Below the pieces are notes generated by a model that saw only the letters and a program-made list of their open reading frames with translations, was not told the DNA's origin and did not search any database. Below are positions 26,057 through 35,738 of a stretch of DNA of 64,000 nucleotides, one piece after another. A program made the translations under genes and the position numbers. The stretch spans positions 2,294,001-2,358,000 of the forward strand of contig CBDCVN010000013.1 in the NCBI GenBank assembly GCA_965223045.1. Direction: 5' to 3'. This DNA is from CBDCVN01 sp965223045 (lineage in GTDB: Bacteria > Deinococcota > Deinococci > Deinococcales > Trueperaceae). Numbering within the stretch: the stretch's first letter is position 1; each line of letters starts with the position of its first letter.

Positions 26057-28276
26057 TTAAAAAATCCCACCTATACTAGCAATCAAAGTAGCAAAAATTA
26101 GTGCTACAGTATTAATCACTTTAATAAGCGGGTTAATAGAAGGTCCAGCAGTATCTTTGTAAGGATCACCGACAGTGTCACCTACAACTGCTGCAGCATG
26201 GGCATCACTCCCTTTACCGCCATGATTGCCATCTTCTATGTATTTCTTGGCATTATCCCAAGCCCCGCCACCATTTGACATCATAAGTGCCATCATAAGA
26301 CCACTACCAATAACACCAATTAGTAGTCCACCAAGGGCAAGAGGTCCAAAGAGTAATCCCACTATTAAAGGAGCAGCTACCGCAAGAACTCCGGGAATCA
26401 CTAGTTCACGTAATGCTGAAGCAGTCACAATATCAACAGACTTAGCATAATCTGGTTTGGCTGTGCCTTCCATAATACCGGGTATTTCACGGAACTGACG
26501 GCGCACTTCTTCAATGACTGCTCCTGCTGCTTTACCTACTGACTCCATTAGAAAAGAAGAAAATAGGAAAGGTAACATAGCTCCGATAAAGAGACCAATT
26601 AGTACAATAGGATCATTGAGTAGAAAGGAAAAATGCTCCAAGCCTCGCTCAGTATTAAAAGCATCTAATCGATGGGTATAATCTGAAAAGAGCACCAGTG
26701 CTGCAAGAGCTGCAGAACCAATAGCATAACCTTTGGTAACAGCCTTAGTAGTATTACCTACAGCGTCAAGAGCATCAGTATTTTTACGAGTTTCTTCAGG
26801 TAGCTCACTCATCTCAGCAATACCACCAGCATTATCAGTGATTGGTCCATAACTATCCATAGCCACAACAATTCCAGTAATACTTAGCATTGCAACAGCA
26901 GCAATAGCAATGCCATAAAGTCCAGCAAGGGAAAAGGATAAAAATGTGGCAATAACTAGGAGGATTACTGGTACAGCAGTACTCTCCATACCTACAGCTA
27001 AACCACTAATTATGTTTGTGGCACTACCTGTTTCAGATGATTTTGCTATTTTTCTAACAGGTTTAAAGTTTGTACCTGTGTAGTACTCAGTGATGAACAT
27101 AATGCCAATAGTAACGGCTATACCTATTAGTGAGCATAAAAAGAGACTAAATACATTGCCACTAGCACCAAGAGCACTAAGATTAACGCCAATAAGGAAA
27201 AGCATCGAAACTAAAAAACCTAATGCACTAAGTGTTGCACTAATGAATACTCGAATATAAAGCAAACGCATAATTTTATTGTCTTCATTAGCTTTTACAG
27301 TAAAAAGATACTTACTGAAAAAATTCGGTAGCAAAATATAAATTTCGTGGGGCAATAAAACACGTATTCTATTATCTTCGTCAAATTCTATAGGCCATAT
27401 TACTCCTGCAACACTAGCAGCAATAGCTAAAGAACCTAATAGAAGGGGGTATATTACTAAGCGAGTTATCTCTTCACCACCGGGCAATAAGAAGCCAAGA
27501 AAGATTGCACCAATAACAGTAACCGCATAGGTTTCAAAAAGGTCAGCTCCCATGCCTGCACAATCACCTACATTATCACCTACATTATCAGCAATGACGG
27601 CAGGGTTGCGTGGATCATCTTCAGGGATACCTGCTTCAACCTTACCAACTAGATCTGCACCTACATCAGCAGCTTTAGTGTAAATGCCGCCACCTACTCG
27701 AGCAAACAAACTAATCAAACTAGCCCCAAAAGCAAAGCCTACCAAAGGCTCAACAGGATTATGTAAACCAAACAAAGCATAAAAGAGAAAAAAGAAGCCA
27801 GAAACACCCAAAAGTGCCAAACCTGCTACTGCTAAACCTGCTACTGCACCACCATTAAAAGCAAGGTCAAGTGCACTCTTAAGACCTCCTTCTTCAGGCT
27901 GAGCAGCATTTGCTACACGCACATTAGCACGCACTGCTATATTCATACCAACATAGCCACTTATAGCTGAGAAGATAGCTCCTACTACAAAACCAACTGT
28001 TGTCCACCACCATGTGACTGCTTGTCCACTAGGGTTTCCTAAGGCAGTAAAAATGATTGCCACAATTATAAAAACAATAGTGATAGCAGCAGCTACATAA
28101 GCTATGGTTTTATATTGCCTGTTCATATAGGCCATAGCACCTTGTTTTATAGCATCTGCAATTTCTTGCATACGCTCGCTGCCTTCTTCAGCCTTTAAGA
28201 TTCTTTTTGCTAGCAACCATGCATAGTAAAGGGCTCCAACAGCAATTAGAGGGAAAAGAATAGTTAAAAATTTCAC
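26057..28276 (-). CDS. hppA: Membrane H+-translocating pyrophosphatase, K+-independent type
   Basis: About 739 aa from GTG 28276, chosen because ACAGGAGG lies 7 nt before it; a longer frame exists but has no ribosome site. The protein is an integral membrane pump with about 16 helices that couples PPi hydrolysis to proton export. The substrate loop DVGADLVGKVEAGIPEDDPRNPAVIADNVGDNVGD is canonical in positions 240-275. The ion-selectivity motif reads GNTTKA; Lys here marks the K+-independent H+ pumps, while K+-dependent enzymes have Ala. It would recycle pyrophosphate from biosynthesis to save energy. Confidence 0.96.
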   Translation of the reverse strand: MKFLTILFPLIAVGALYYAWLLAKRILKAEEGSERMQEIADAIKQGAMAYMNRQYKTIAYVAAAITIVFIIVAIIFTALGNPSGQAVTWWWTTVGFVVGAIFSAISGYVGMNIAVRANVRVANAAQPEEGGLKSALDLAFNGGAVAGLAVAGLALLGVSGFFFLFYALFGLHNPVEPLVGFAFGASLISLFARVGGGIYTKAADVGADLVGKVEAGIPEDDPRNPAVIADNVGDNVGDCAGMGADLFETYAVTVIGAIFLGFLLPGGEEITRLVIYPLLLGSLAIAASVAGVIWPIEFDEDNRIRVLLPHEIYILLPNFFSKYLFTVKANEDNKIMRLLYIRVFISATLSALGFLVSMLFLIGVNLSALGASGNVFSLFLCSLIGIAVTIGIMFITEYYTGTNFKPVRKIAKSSETGSATNIISGLAVGMESTAVPVILLVIATFLSFSLAGLYGIAIAAVAMLSITGIVVAMDSYGPITDNAGGIAEMSELPEETRKNTDALDAVGNTTKAVTKGYAIGSAALAALVLFSDYTHRLDAFNTERGLEHFSFLLNDPIVLIGLFIGAMLPFLFSSFLMESVGKAAGAVIEEVRRQFREIPGIMEGTAKPDYAKSVDIVTASALRELVIPGVLAVAAPLIVGLLFGPLALGGLLIGVIGSGLMMALMMSNGGGAWDNAKKYIEDGNHGGKGSDAHAAAVVGDTVGDPYKDTAGPSINPLIKVINTVALIFATLIASIGGIF

Positions 28277-28289
28277 AAAAATCCTCCTG

Positions 28290-28308
28290 TTACCTAACAA
28301 TAAGGTAA
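28290..28308. promoter_or_regulatory. Degenerate palindrome upstream of hppA
   Basis: TTACCT and AGGTAA separated by AACAATA, 13 bp before the GTG start. It resembles the TACCTTAA palindromes but with a different spacing, so it may be unrelated. Confidence 0.3.
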
Positions 28309-28399
28309 GAGATAATAAGTCTTGCAATTGCTTGCCTTAGTAATTTTGCGTTGAGGTAATATCAAATAAGGGTAAGCAATCATTCTAGGTGCCAAGATT

Positions 28400-29428
28400 T
28401 TAACATGCTTTTTTACCCTGAGTGAAGGCTAGTTGTCCACAGGCTGCTCCCACATCTTGACCGCGGCTAAAACGTACAGAAACTGAAAATCCCGCTTTCT
28501 CTAAAGACTTTTGGAAAGCATAAATTTGTTTAGGGGTGCTCGAAGCAAAATTTGAACTAGGCCAAGGGTTAAAAGGAATAAGATTTATATGAACTTGTAA
28601 ATGCTCTAATCTTTCTGCAAGCTTTTTGGCTTGCCATAAGTAATCATTAACTCCTTGCAACATAGTATACTCTATAGTTACACGTCTACCTATTTTCTCT
28701 TGCCATACCTTTAAAGCATTCATTATGTCAGTAATGCTATGAACATGTGCTGTAGGGATAATTTTATGGCGTGTCTCTTCATCAGGGGCATGTAAGCTTA
28801 TAGCCAACACTAGAGGTAAATTCTCCTTAGCTAAACGCCTTATCTTCTTAGGTAAACCTACTGTAGATAAAGTAATACGGCGTGGAGACATGTTAAATCC
28901 TTCTGGATGCAACATTAAGTGTATGGTTGCCAAAGTATTCTCATAGTTTAAAAGTGCTTCTCCCATACCCATAAAAACAACATTGCGTATATCTGTTGGA
29001 TCTATATTTTGCACCCTTGCCACAGCGATAATTTGTCCTATAATCTCAGCAGAGGTAAGGTTTCTGGCAAAACCATAAGCTCCTGTAGCACAAAAAGTGC
29101 ACCCTGCAGGGCAACCTACCATTGTAGATATACATAGAGTTTTGCGGCTCGAATAAGGCATATACACTGCCTCTGTCTTTCTATCATCAGTTAAAGTAAA
29201 AAGGTAACGTACAGATTTGTCCTTAGATTCAAAGCCTTCATAATTTACAAATGGGCTAATGACATATTTCTTAGCCAATTCATAGCGCCAATATTTTGGC
29301 AGGTCAGTCATACTTTCAAAACTAGAAACCCCTTTCTTATACAGCCAGAAAGCAAGTTGTTTACTCCTATAGTCTTGACCTACTATGCTAGGCAAACTGG
29401 AAATATCCAATCCAAGCAAAGATTTCAT
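28400..29428 (-). CDS. rlmN: 23S rRNA/tRNA adenine-C2 methyltransferase RlmN
   Basis: A radical SAM enzyme that methylates A2503 of 23S rRNA and A37 of some tRNAs. The CxxxCxxC motif is in GCPAGCTFCATGAYG; VVFMGMGEALLNYENTL, ISLHAPDE and the C-terminal Cys in GQDVGAACGQL (methyl-carrier region) are all there. ATG 29428 overlaps the stop of the small gene upstream (TGATG). About 342 aa, normal length. Clear assignment. Confidence 0.96.
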   Translation of the reverse strand: MKSLLGLDISSLPSIVGQDYRSKQLAFWLYKKGVSSFESMTDLPKYWRYELAKKYVISPFVNYEGFESKDKSVRYLFTLTDDRKTEAVYMPYSSRKTLCISTMVGCPAGCTFCATGAYGFARNLTSAEIIGQIIAVARVQNIDPTDIRNVVFMGMGEALLNYENTLATIHLMLHPEGFNMSPRRITLSTVGLPKKIRRLAKENLPLVLAISLHAPDEETRHKIIPTAHVHSITDIMNALKVWQEKIGRRVTIEYTMLQGVNDYLWQAKKLAERLEHLQVHINLIPFNPWPSSNFASSTPKQIYAFQKSLEKAGFSVSVRFSRGQDVGAACGQLAFTQGKKAC

Positions 29429-29604
29429 CAATCTAATATCCCTAAGGTATTTTCAAAAGCTTTGCCAAGTAAATCTAAACGCTTGGGTTCATAAGAGTAG
29501 TCAGACTCCACAATAATATCTTTAGTAGGGTAATCTAGTTCAAAATAGTCAGAAAAGGTGTAATTTTTACCCTCTTTTATGATAGATTTAGTTGTTCTAG
29601 TCAT
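29428..29604 (-). CDS. Small conserved hypothetical protein coupled to rlmN
   Basis: A 58-aa product starting MTRTTKSIIKEGKNYTFSDY and ending near LLGKAFENTLGILD. Its TGA overlaps the rlmN ATG by one base, a typical coupled pair. The KNYTFSDYFELDYPTKDI stretch looks like a known group of small proteins in other bacteria, but I cannot name the family. No signal, no metal motif. The 219 bp upstream to glgC show only A/T-rich promoter-like sequence. Confidence 0.65.
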   Translation of the reverse strand: MTRTTKSIIKEGKNYTFSDYFELDYPTKDIIVESDYSYEPKRLDLLGKAFENTLGILD

Positions 29605-29823
29605 AATGATAGTTGGTATCCTATTTACTTTAAATCAAAATCAAGCAGCAAAGATGCTAACATATCAAGTATATACTTATGGTTGATTGGTAATTAACCA
29701 TAAGTACTACAAAACACATCCAAGACTCGTTGGTTTACAATGAACCAATTTTGGTCACACTAAAAACATTTGAATTAATGTAATTGTCTTTAATTGTGCT
29801 GCTCACAAGAAAGAAACTAACAC

Positions 29824-31068
29824 ATGAAAAAACCTAAAATCCTTGGCATGATTTTAGCAGGTGGTCAAGGCAGACGCCTTTACCCCTTAACAGAAAAACG
29901 TACCAAGCCTGCTGTACCCTTTGGTAGTAAATATCGCATCATTGATTTTGCCATTAGTAACATGATTAATTCTGAAATATATGGTGTTTATATATTAACT
30001 CAGTTCAAAGCACAATCACTAACTGAACACATTCAACACAACTGGCGTTTTGGAAATTTCTTAAAAGATTACTTTATCACTTTAGCACCAGCACAAATGT
30101 ATCTTTATGAAAAACTAGGACAGCAGTGGTATAGAGGCACAGCTGATGCTATTTATCAGAATCTTCATCTTGTTAGCAATCGTAAGCCTAGTCTAGTAGC
30201 GATCTTTAGTGGTGATCATATTTATAAAATGGACATTCGCCACATGGTGGAAAAACATTTAGACACTAATGCTGCAATAACCATTGCAACTTATCCAACT
30301 TCAATTGACAATTGTAAGCGATTTGGTGTTTTACAAGTTAATGAAGGCTACCAAATCACAGATTTTCAGGAAAAACCTAAAAATCCTAAACCCTTACCAA
30401 ACAACCCTAATTTAGGTCTGGTGTCAATGGGTAATTATATTTTTAACATTGATGCTTTAATTAAGCTATTAGAAGCAGATGCAAAAACAGAAGGTTCTGA
30501 ACATGATTTCGGCAAAAATGTACTACCAATGGCTCTAGAAAAAAACTACAAACTTCAAGCCTATGATTTCACTAGCAACCCTATCCCCGGTCAGATAGTT
30601 CCCAATACCTATTGGCGCGATGTAGGTACTATCGATAGTTATTGGGAAGCCAATATGGACTTAGTCGCTGTTGAGCCCGAGTTTGATATTTTTAATCAGG
30701 AATGGCCCTTGTTTACAAGTTCGGAGTTCTCACCACCTACAAAGTTTGTACATGAGGAAGGCTATAGAAGGGGGCAAGCTTTTAATAGCATGATCTCAGG
30801 TGGTGTAATTATTTCTGGGGCCACTGTCCGTAATTCAGTTATAGCAAGGCGTGTACGCATAAACAGCTATAGCCTAGTTGAAAACTCAGTTATTTTTGAC
30901 GACTGTAGTATAGGTCGCCATAGTGTAATCCGAAATGCTATTATTGATAAAGGAGTGAAGGTTCCGCAAGATATGCATATAGGAGTTGATTTAGATAAGG
31001 ACAGCAAGCAAGGTTTTACAGTGACAGAACGTGGAATAGTAGTCGTGCCTAAAAATTATGCTTTCTAG
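29824..31068 (+). CDS. glgC: Glucose-1-phosphate adenylyltransferase
   Basis: Makes ADP-glucose from ATP and glucose-1-phosphate, the first step of bacterial glycogen synthesis. The N-terminal GMILAGGQGRRLYPLTEKRTKPAVPFGSKYRIIDFA contains the nucleotide site; FSGDHIYKMD, FQEKP and YWRDVGT are conserved; a left-handed beta-helix forms the C-terminus (SGGVIISGATVRNSVI). 414 aa. The overall sequence looks closest to Deinococcus-type GlgC from memory. No other glycogen gene is nearby. Confidence 0.95.
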   Translation: MKKPKILGMILAGGQGRRLYPLTEKRTKPAVPFGSKYRIIDFAISNMINSEIYGVYILTQFKAQSLTEHIQHNWRFGNFLKDYFITLAPAQMYLYEKLGQQWYRGTADAIYQNLHLVSNRKPSLVAIFSGDHIYKMDIRHMVEKHLDTNAAITIATYPTSIDNCKRFGVLQVNEGYQITDFQEKPKNPKPLPNNPNLGLVSMGNYIFNIDALIKLLEADAKTEGSEHDFGKNVLPMALEKNYKLQAYDFTSNPIPGQIVPNTYWRDVGTIDSYWEANMDLVAVEPEFDIFNQEWPLFTSSEFSPPTKFVHEEGYRRGQAFNSMISGGVIISGATVRNSVIARRVRINSYSLVENSVIFDDCSIGRHSVIRNAIIDKGVKVPQDMHIGVDLDKDSKQGFTVTERGIVVVPKNYAF

Positions 31069-31128
31069 TAGATGTTTTCGTCCTATGGATTACAGTTGGT
31101 TCTCATTAAGCAATGCTAACATTAATTG

Positions 31129-31151
31129 AGTTTGTCATTTTGAAACAAACT
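31129..31151 (+). terminator. Candidate terminator after glgC
   Basis: AGTTTGT and ACAAACT form a 7-bp stem around a 9-nt loop, followed by GTTTTATT, 60 bp past the glgC stop. Confidence 0.45.
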
Positions 31152-31224
31152 GTTTTATTATCTTTTGGAGACAAAGGTCACTTTAATAATCCTCATTATT
31201 TAAAATCTACATTTGGAGACTCTG

Positions 31225-33225
31225 TTGAAACGTTCATTTAACCCTTGGCTTTTAGTAATTCTTATTATCATAGGCATATTTGTCTTTAATAGATTCAACC
31301 AAGGTACACAAAGCCGGGATATTGCCTACTCTACTTTCTTAGATCTTGTTGAAGAAGGCTCTGTCGAATCAGTAATTATAGAAAATGAAAAAGAAGCTCG
31401 AGGCAAGCTTAATAAGCCAAGGCAAGTAGTACTAGCTAATGGAAAAGATGCTACCATCGAGAAATTTAAAACAGTATATGTTAAACATGATGACTTAATA
31501 CACGCTTTACGTTCTAATAACGTGTATGTTGAGGGACGTAATCCCTCGCCTTGGTTAGGGATACTCTTCTCGCTTTTACCTATAGTCATTCTTATAGGGT
31601 TTTTTTGGTTTATCTTTATGCGTGCCCAAGGCGGCCCCTCGCAGGTCATGCAGTTTGGGCAATCTAGGGCTAAAACATATGGTCGAGAAAATAAAGTTGA
31701 TACTAGCTTTACTGATGTTGCTGGTCATGAAGAAGCTAAACAAGAGCTTAAGGAAGTTGTTGATTTTCTAAAGCATCCTAAAAAGTATCATCAAATTGGC
31801 GCAGAGATTCCCAAAGGGGTTTTGTTAGTGGGCCCTCCAGGTACAGGCAAAACTCTTTTGGCAAGAGCTGTTGCTGGTGAAGCTGCAGTTCCCTTTTTAA
31901 TAGTAAGTGCCTCAGAGTTCATGGAGATGTTTGTTGGAGTAGGCGCAAGTCGTGTTCGCAGTCTATTCGAAGAAGCTCGTAAGGCCTCTCCAGCTATTAT
32001 CTTTATAGACGAGCTTGATTCTATAGGGCGTCGTCGTGGTGCAGGCATTGGTGGCGGACATGATGAGCGTGAACAAACTTTAAATCAAATATTAGGTGAG
32101 ATGGATGGCTTTGAAAAAGATACTTCTGTTATTGTGGTGGCTGCAACCAATCGCCCTGACATACTAGACCCTGCTCTTTTACGTCCCGGGCGTTTTGACC
32201 GCCAAGTTACAGTAGGTTTGCCTACCCAAATCGAACGTAAAGAAATATTAAGAGTCCATACTCGTAAGAAGTCCACCTCTAAAGACGTAGACCTAGATCG
32301 TTTAGCTGCAGCTACACCTATGTTCTCAGGTGCTGATCTTAAGAATTTAACAAATGAAGCAGCACTTATTGCTGCTCGAGGGGATAAGAAAATCATCTCT
32401 TGGGTTGACTTTAGTGAGGCACTTGACCGTATTGTTCTAGGGCTTCGCCAAGGTGGTTTAGTGCCTAGTGAATCAGAGCGTGAGCTTATGGCTTACCACG
32501 AAGCTGGTCATGCAGTAGCTTTTGTTACACAACCTGACTTAGGTAACTTGCGAAAAGTTACTATAATACCAAGGGGTGGTGCAGGTGGGTTTGTAGCTCC
32601 TTTAAATAAAGAACAAATGGCGCAAAGTAGGGAATATCTTGTTCAACAACTTATTTTTGCCTTTGGAGGCAGAGTTGCTGAGAAAAAGTTCACTGGCAAA
32701 ATCTCTACTGGTGCCAGAGCAGACCTTAAGCAAGCCACTGACATTGCTAAGCGCATGGTACTTGACTATGGCATGGGTGAAAATGATTTTGTTGCTTGGG
32801 GTAGTGATGACGGCCCAATATTTTTAGGGGGAGAAATAAGTCGCCGTAAAGACTTCAGTGAAGAAACAGCAAGGCGGCTCGAGCAACAAGTTGAAAACAT
32901 TCTCAAAGATGCCTATCAAACCACCGAAGGTGTTATTCAAGAAAACTGGGTAGTAGTTCAAGGTATATCTGAAGCACTTTTGCAACATGAAACTATTGAT
33001 GGGAAAATAATTCATGAAGTTCTTGAAAAGGCCAAAGAGGGTTATGGTGCTGAAGAAATAGCAGAGTTTATTATAGAAGGTGTTAAAGCTTCTGAAAAAG
33101 CTATGAGAGCGTCTTTACGCAAAGCTGAAAAAGAAGCTGCGGCTAGAGAAGAAGAGGAAGCTCAAAGGGCTGAAGTCGAACGACCTGCCAAGAAAAAGCC
33201 GTTTGAGCCCCGAACAGCAGATTAA
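31225..33225 (+). CDS. ftsH: ATP-dependent membrane zinc metalloprotease FtsH
   Basis: About 666 aa from TTG 31225, preferred because TTTGGAG is 7 nt upstream; an in-frame TTG at 31213 overlaps that site. Two N-terminal membrane helices (WLLVILIIIGIFVF and LGILFSLLPIVILIGFFWFIF) flank a short periplasmic part. AAA domain: Walker A GPPGTGKTLLARA, Walker B IIFIDELDSIG, SRH NRPDILDPALLRPGRFD. Protease site HEAGH near residue 430. It degrades membrane and regulatory proteins. The last 50 residues are charged (EKEAAAREEEEAQRAE). Confidence 0.97.
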   Translation: MKRSFNPWLLVILIIIGIFVFNRFNQGTQSRDIAYSTFLDLVEEGSVESVIIENEKEARGKLNKPRQVVLANGKDATIEKFKTVYVKHDDLIHALRSNNVYVEGRNPSPWLGILFSLLPIVILIGFFWFIFMRAQGGPSQVMQFGQSRAKTYGRENKVDTSFTDVAGHEEAKQELKEVVDFLKHPKKYHQIGAEIPKGVLLVGPPGTGKTLLARAVAGEAAVPFLIVSASEFMEMFVGVGASRVRSLFEEARKASPAIIFIDELDSIGRRRGAGIGGGHDEREQTLNQILGEMDGFEKDTSVIVVAATNRPDILDPALLRPGRFDRQVTVGLPTQIERKEILRVHTRKKSTSKDVDLDRLAAATPMFSGADLKNLTNEAALIAARGDKKIISWVDFSEALDRIVLGLRQGGLVPSESERELMAYHEAGHAVAFVTQPDLGNLRKVTIIPRGGAGGFVAPLNKEQMAQSREYLVQQLIFAFGGRVAEKKFTGKISTGARADLKQATDIAKRMVLDYGMGENDFVAWGSDDGPIFLGGEISRRKDFSEETARRLEQQVENILKDAYQTTEGVIQENWVVVQGISEALLQHETIDGKIIHEVLEKAKEGYGAEEIAEFIIEGVKASEKAMRASLRKAEKEAAAREEEEAQRAEVERPAKKKPFEPRTAD

Positions 33226-34214
33226 GATTTGTTTACATGCTGAAGCCCAGTTTCAATCTTTTCGGTAAGATTAGCCTCCACTGCCTGTTTAGCCGTTTTT
33301 AAGGCATTATAGACAGCTTTAGCATCCGCTGCCCCATGGCCAATGAAAGTGTAGCCACGCACTCCTAGTAAAGGCTGCGCGCCATATTCAGAAGGATCAA
33401 GTTTAGCAGCAACATGCCTAAAAGCTGGTTTAACAAGCGCCGCCGCTAACTTTCTAAAACAACTCATTTGAGATAAGGATTCACGAATCCAAGAGAAAAT
33501 CACTTTAGCTTCACCTTCAGCAAGTTTGAGCATTACATTGCCAGTAAAACCATCAGTTACTACTACATCTGTAATACCTTTGAATAGATCGCTACCTTCA
33601 ACATTACCATAGAAATTTATGCCCTGAGTATCTTTTAAAAGCCCATGTACCTCTAACGTTAACTTATTACCTTTCTCTTTTTCCTCACCTATTGACACAA
33701 GGCCTACAGTAGGATCTTCCTTGTTATAGAAGTCTCTAGCATAAACAGAACCCATAACTGCAAACTGCTGTAAGTAATTTACCTTACAATCAGCATTAGC
33801 CCCCGCATCAATAAGAGCACTAAATCCCTTGCTAGTAGGAATGTTGGTGAGTATGGCTGGCCTATCAACTCCCTTTAAACGCCCCAAAACCAACAGTGCT
33901 GCTGCCATAGTTGCTCCTGAATGTCCCATAGAAACACATGCTGAAGTTACCGATTCTTTAGTAATTTGCATGGCCTGCATTATGCTAGACTCTTGCCTTC
34001 TTCTAACATCTGAAGCATGCTCTTGCATTCCAATTACATCAGTAGCATTGTGAACAGGTAGAATAGCATCATATTTTTCCAGTTCTTTTTCTAACAAAGT
34101 TTTATTTCCAACTAATAGAACAGGTACACCTTCTTGTTGAGCTTTTAATGCTCCTTCAATAGCTGCTTGTGGCATGTTGTCACCACCCATAGAGTCTAGG
34201 GCAATTGCTTTCAT
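33222..34214 (-). CDS. plsX: Phosphate acyltransferase PlsX
   Basis: Converts acyl-ACP to acyl-phosphate at the start of phospholipid synthesis. IALDSMGGDNMPQAAIEGAL at the N-terminus and LTNIPTSKGFSALIDAGANADCK, VVTDGFTGNVMLKLAEG and GVRGYTFIGHGAADAKAV are typical. 330 aa. Its stop codon overlaps the ftsH stop by 4 nt in convergent orientation. PlsY or fab genes are not adjacent. Confidence 0.96.
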   Translation of the reverse strand: MKAIALDSMGGDNMPQAAIEGALKAQQEGVPVLLVGNKTLLEKELEKYDAILPVHNATDVIGMQEHASDVRRRQESSIMQAMQITKESVTSACVSMGHSGATMAAALLVLGRLKGVDRPAILTNIPTSKGFSALIDAGANADCKVNYLQQFAVMGSVYARDFYNKEDPTVGLVSIGEEKEKGNKLTLEVHGLLKDTQGINFYGNVEGSDLFKGITDVVVTDGFTGNVMLKLAEGEAKVIFSWIRESLSQMSCFRKLAAALVKPAFRHVAAKLDPSEYGAQPLLGVRGYTFIGHGAADAKAVYNALKTAKQAVEANLTEKIETGLQHVNKS

Positions 34215-34351
34215 ATAGTTTTAGTATAAGACGAGAAAGGACTTAGAGCAAAAGTCAGTTATCAAATTATTTAGAAAGTGTGTCGTAAAAGTCCAAGAAT
34301 TTTTATCCAAAAGAATGCTATAAATCAGATATTTAATGAGAGGAATACATG

Positions 34352-35354
34352 AGAGTTGTTCGGAAATAAATAGTTTAAACAATCAAAAAATTCCAAAGCC
34401 CCCCACAGACAGCTATAACGCTATCTGCAAAACCTGTCTTGCGATTCCGAAAGGCATGCACTAGTATATTAAAGCGTTTCATACCTCCTATGGCATGTTC
34501 TACATATATCCTTGCTTTGCCCAGCCTTTTATTCCTCTCCTTCTCTGCTTCTGTTAGCTCTGGATTAGGATTCTTTTTACTCTTCCTTGGCTTTTTCTTT
34601 GGTATCGCTGCTCCTATCCCATAATCCTTGTTTATACCTTGATAACCTGAGTCTAGATTTGCTCTTTTTCCCTCCTCTTTCAGCCAGCCTTGTTTAGGTG
34701 GAAACTCCTCCTTAAACATCCCATAGTCATGTCTCCGCCCAGCAAATGTCCTTCCTACATAGATTATTACCTTTCTTCCTGTTGCTATTATTGTGTTTTT
34801 TACCGTGTGACCCTTCTTTTTTCCACTATATAGCTCCTCCTGCTTTTCTTCTTCACTAGGGCGTCTATGTTTCCTTTCTGTAGCATCAATCAGTATTTTT
34901 CTTGCTTCTTCAAGCGCTTCTTTTAACTCCTCAGGTGTATTGAACTCTCTCTTAGGCAACATACCTAATTTTGCCAAGGCTGCTGAGAGAATTGGCAGCA
35001 GCTTATGTACCCAATAGTGTGCACTGGAACGAGACATATCAAACTTCTCTGCTAATTCATCCATTGTAGGATAACTTTTCAGGTAGTAGAGAATAAATTC
35101 GAGTTTGTGTTTAGTAGAAGGAAGTTTACTTTTTCTTCCTCCTCCCCTAGATCGTTCTCTTTCCCCTTTAGCTTGTTGTTCTTCATAGTCTTTTTGACTT
35201 TGCTCCTCATATACCTCTTCAAACACTGTCTCTAACTCATTTATCTTTTCTTCAGGCAAACCTGTCAAGGCTCTTACTTGTCTGTCACTTCTGGTTTTGA
35301 AAACTACCATACTAGCTACTATTTTAGCTGATTTGGCTATTTCCGAACAACTCT
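34352..35354. mobile_element. IS5-type insertion sequence (copy A), inserted at a start codon
   Basis: 1003 bp bounded by inverted repeats that read AGAGTTGTTCGGAAATA at the left and its complement at the right. A 3-bp direct repeat ATG flanks it (34349-34351 and 35355-35357). It carries one transposase on the minus strand. The left flank has GAGAGG 5 nt before ATG, i.e. the original ribosome site of the VOC gene. A related element is at 57335-58323 and a small derivative at 38949-39109. Confidence 0.9.
34375..35310 (-). CDS. IS5-type DDE transposase (copy A)
   Basis: A 311-aa transposase with N-terminal helix-turn-helix (KLEFILYYLKSYPTMDELAEKFDMSRSSAHYWVHKL) and a DDE_Tnp_4-like catalytic domain: Asp in ILIDATERKHRRP, Asp in NLDSGYQGI and Glu in IYVEHAIGGMKRF. 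The triad and length look intact, so it may still be active. It shares roughly half its residues with the copy at 57357-58283, so the two are relatives, not recent duplicates. Confidence 0.93.
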   Translation of the reverse strand: MVVFKTRSDRQVRALTGLPEEKINELETVFEEVYEEQSQKDYEEQQAKGERERSRGGGRKSKLPSTKHKLEFILYYLKSYPTMDELAEKFDMSRSSAHYWVHKLLPILSAALAKLGMLPKREFNTPEELKEALEEARKILIDATERKHRRPSEEEKQEELYSGKKKGHTVKNTIIATGRKVIIYVGRTFAGRRHDYGMFKEEFPPKQGWLKEEGKRANLDSGYQGINKDYGIGAAIPKKKPRKSKKNPNPELTEAEKERNKRLGKARIYVEHAIGGMKRFNILVHAFRNRKTGFADSVIAVCGGLWNFLIV

Positions 35355-35738
35355 ATGGAGTTTAGATACACAATATTGTACGTTGAGAACGTTGAAGAAA
35401 CACTCATATTCTTTGAGACAGCGTTTGGGTTGGAAAGAGCTATGCTCCACGAAAGTGGTGATTATGGAGAGTTAAATACGGGGCAAACAAAGTTATCTTT
35501 CTCTTCACTGAAACTTATGAAGGAAATAGGAAAATCTCCCTGTCATGCTGATCCCAAAAAACCAGTGTTTGAGATTGCCTTTGAGACAGATGATGTACCT
35601 AAAGCACTAGCAAGAGCTCTAGATGCAGGGGCTAAACTCATACAAGAAACTCAAGAAATGCCGTGGGGACAAACTACAGCATATGTCTCCGACAAGAATG
35701 GTTTCCTAGTTGAAGTTTGTACTCCTATTATGAATTAG
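35355..35738 (+). CDS. VOC-superfamily (glyoxalase-like) protein, cut off from its own leader by an IS
   Basis: A 127-aa VOC fold protein (YTILYVENVEETLIFFETAFGLE, ending TTAYVSDKNGFLVEVCTP). Glu near the C-terminus fits a metal ligand. Substrate unknown; such proteins act in resistance, lyase or dioxygenase roles. The coding frame is complete but its ATG is the right-hand target duplication of the IS at 34352-35354, so the original promoter and ribosome site are 1 kb away. Expression would need an outward promoter from the IS. Its end overlaps the AraC remnant by 11 bp. Confidence 0.85.
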   Translation: MEFRYTILYVENVEETLIFFETAFGLERAMLHESGDYGELNTGQTKLSFSSLKLMKEIGKSPCHADPKKPVFEIAFETDDVPKALARALDAGAKLIQETQEMPWGQTTAYVSDKNGFLVEVCTPIMN

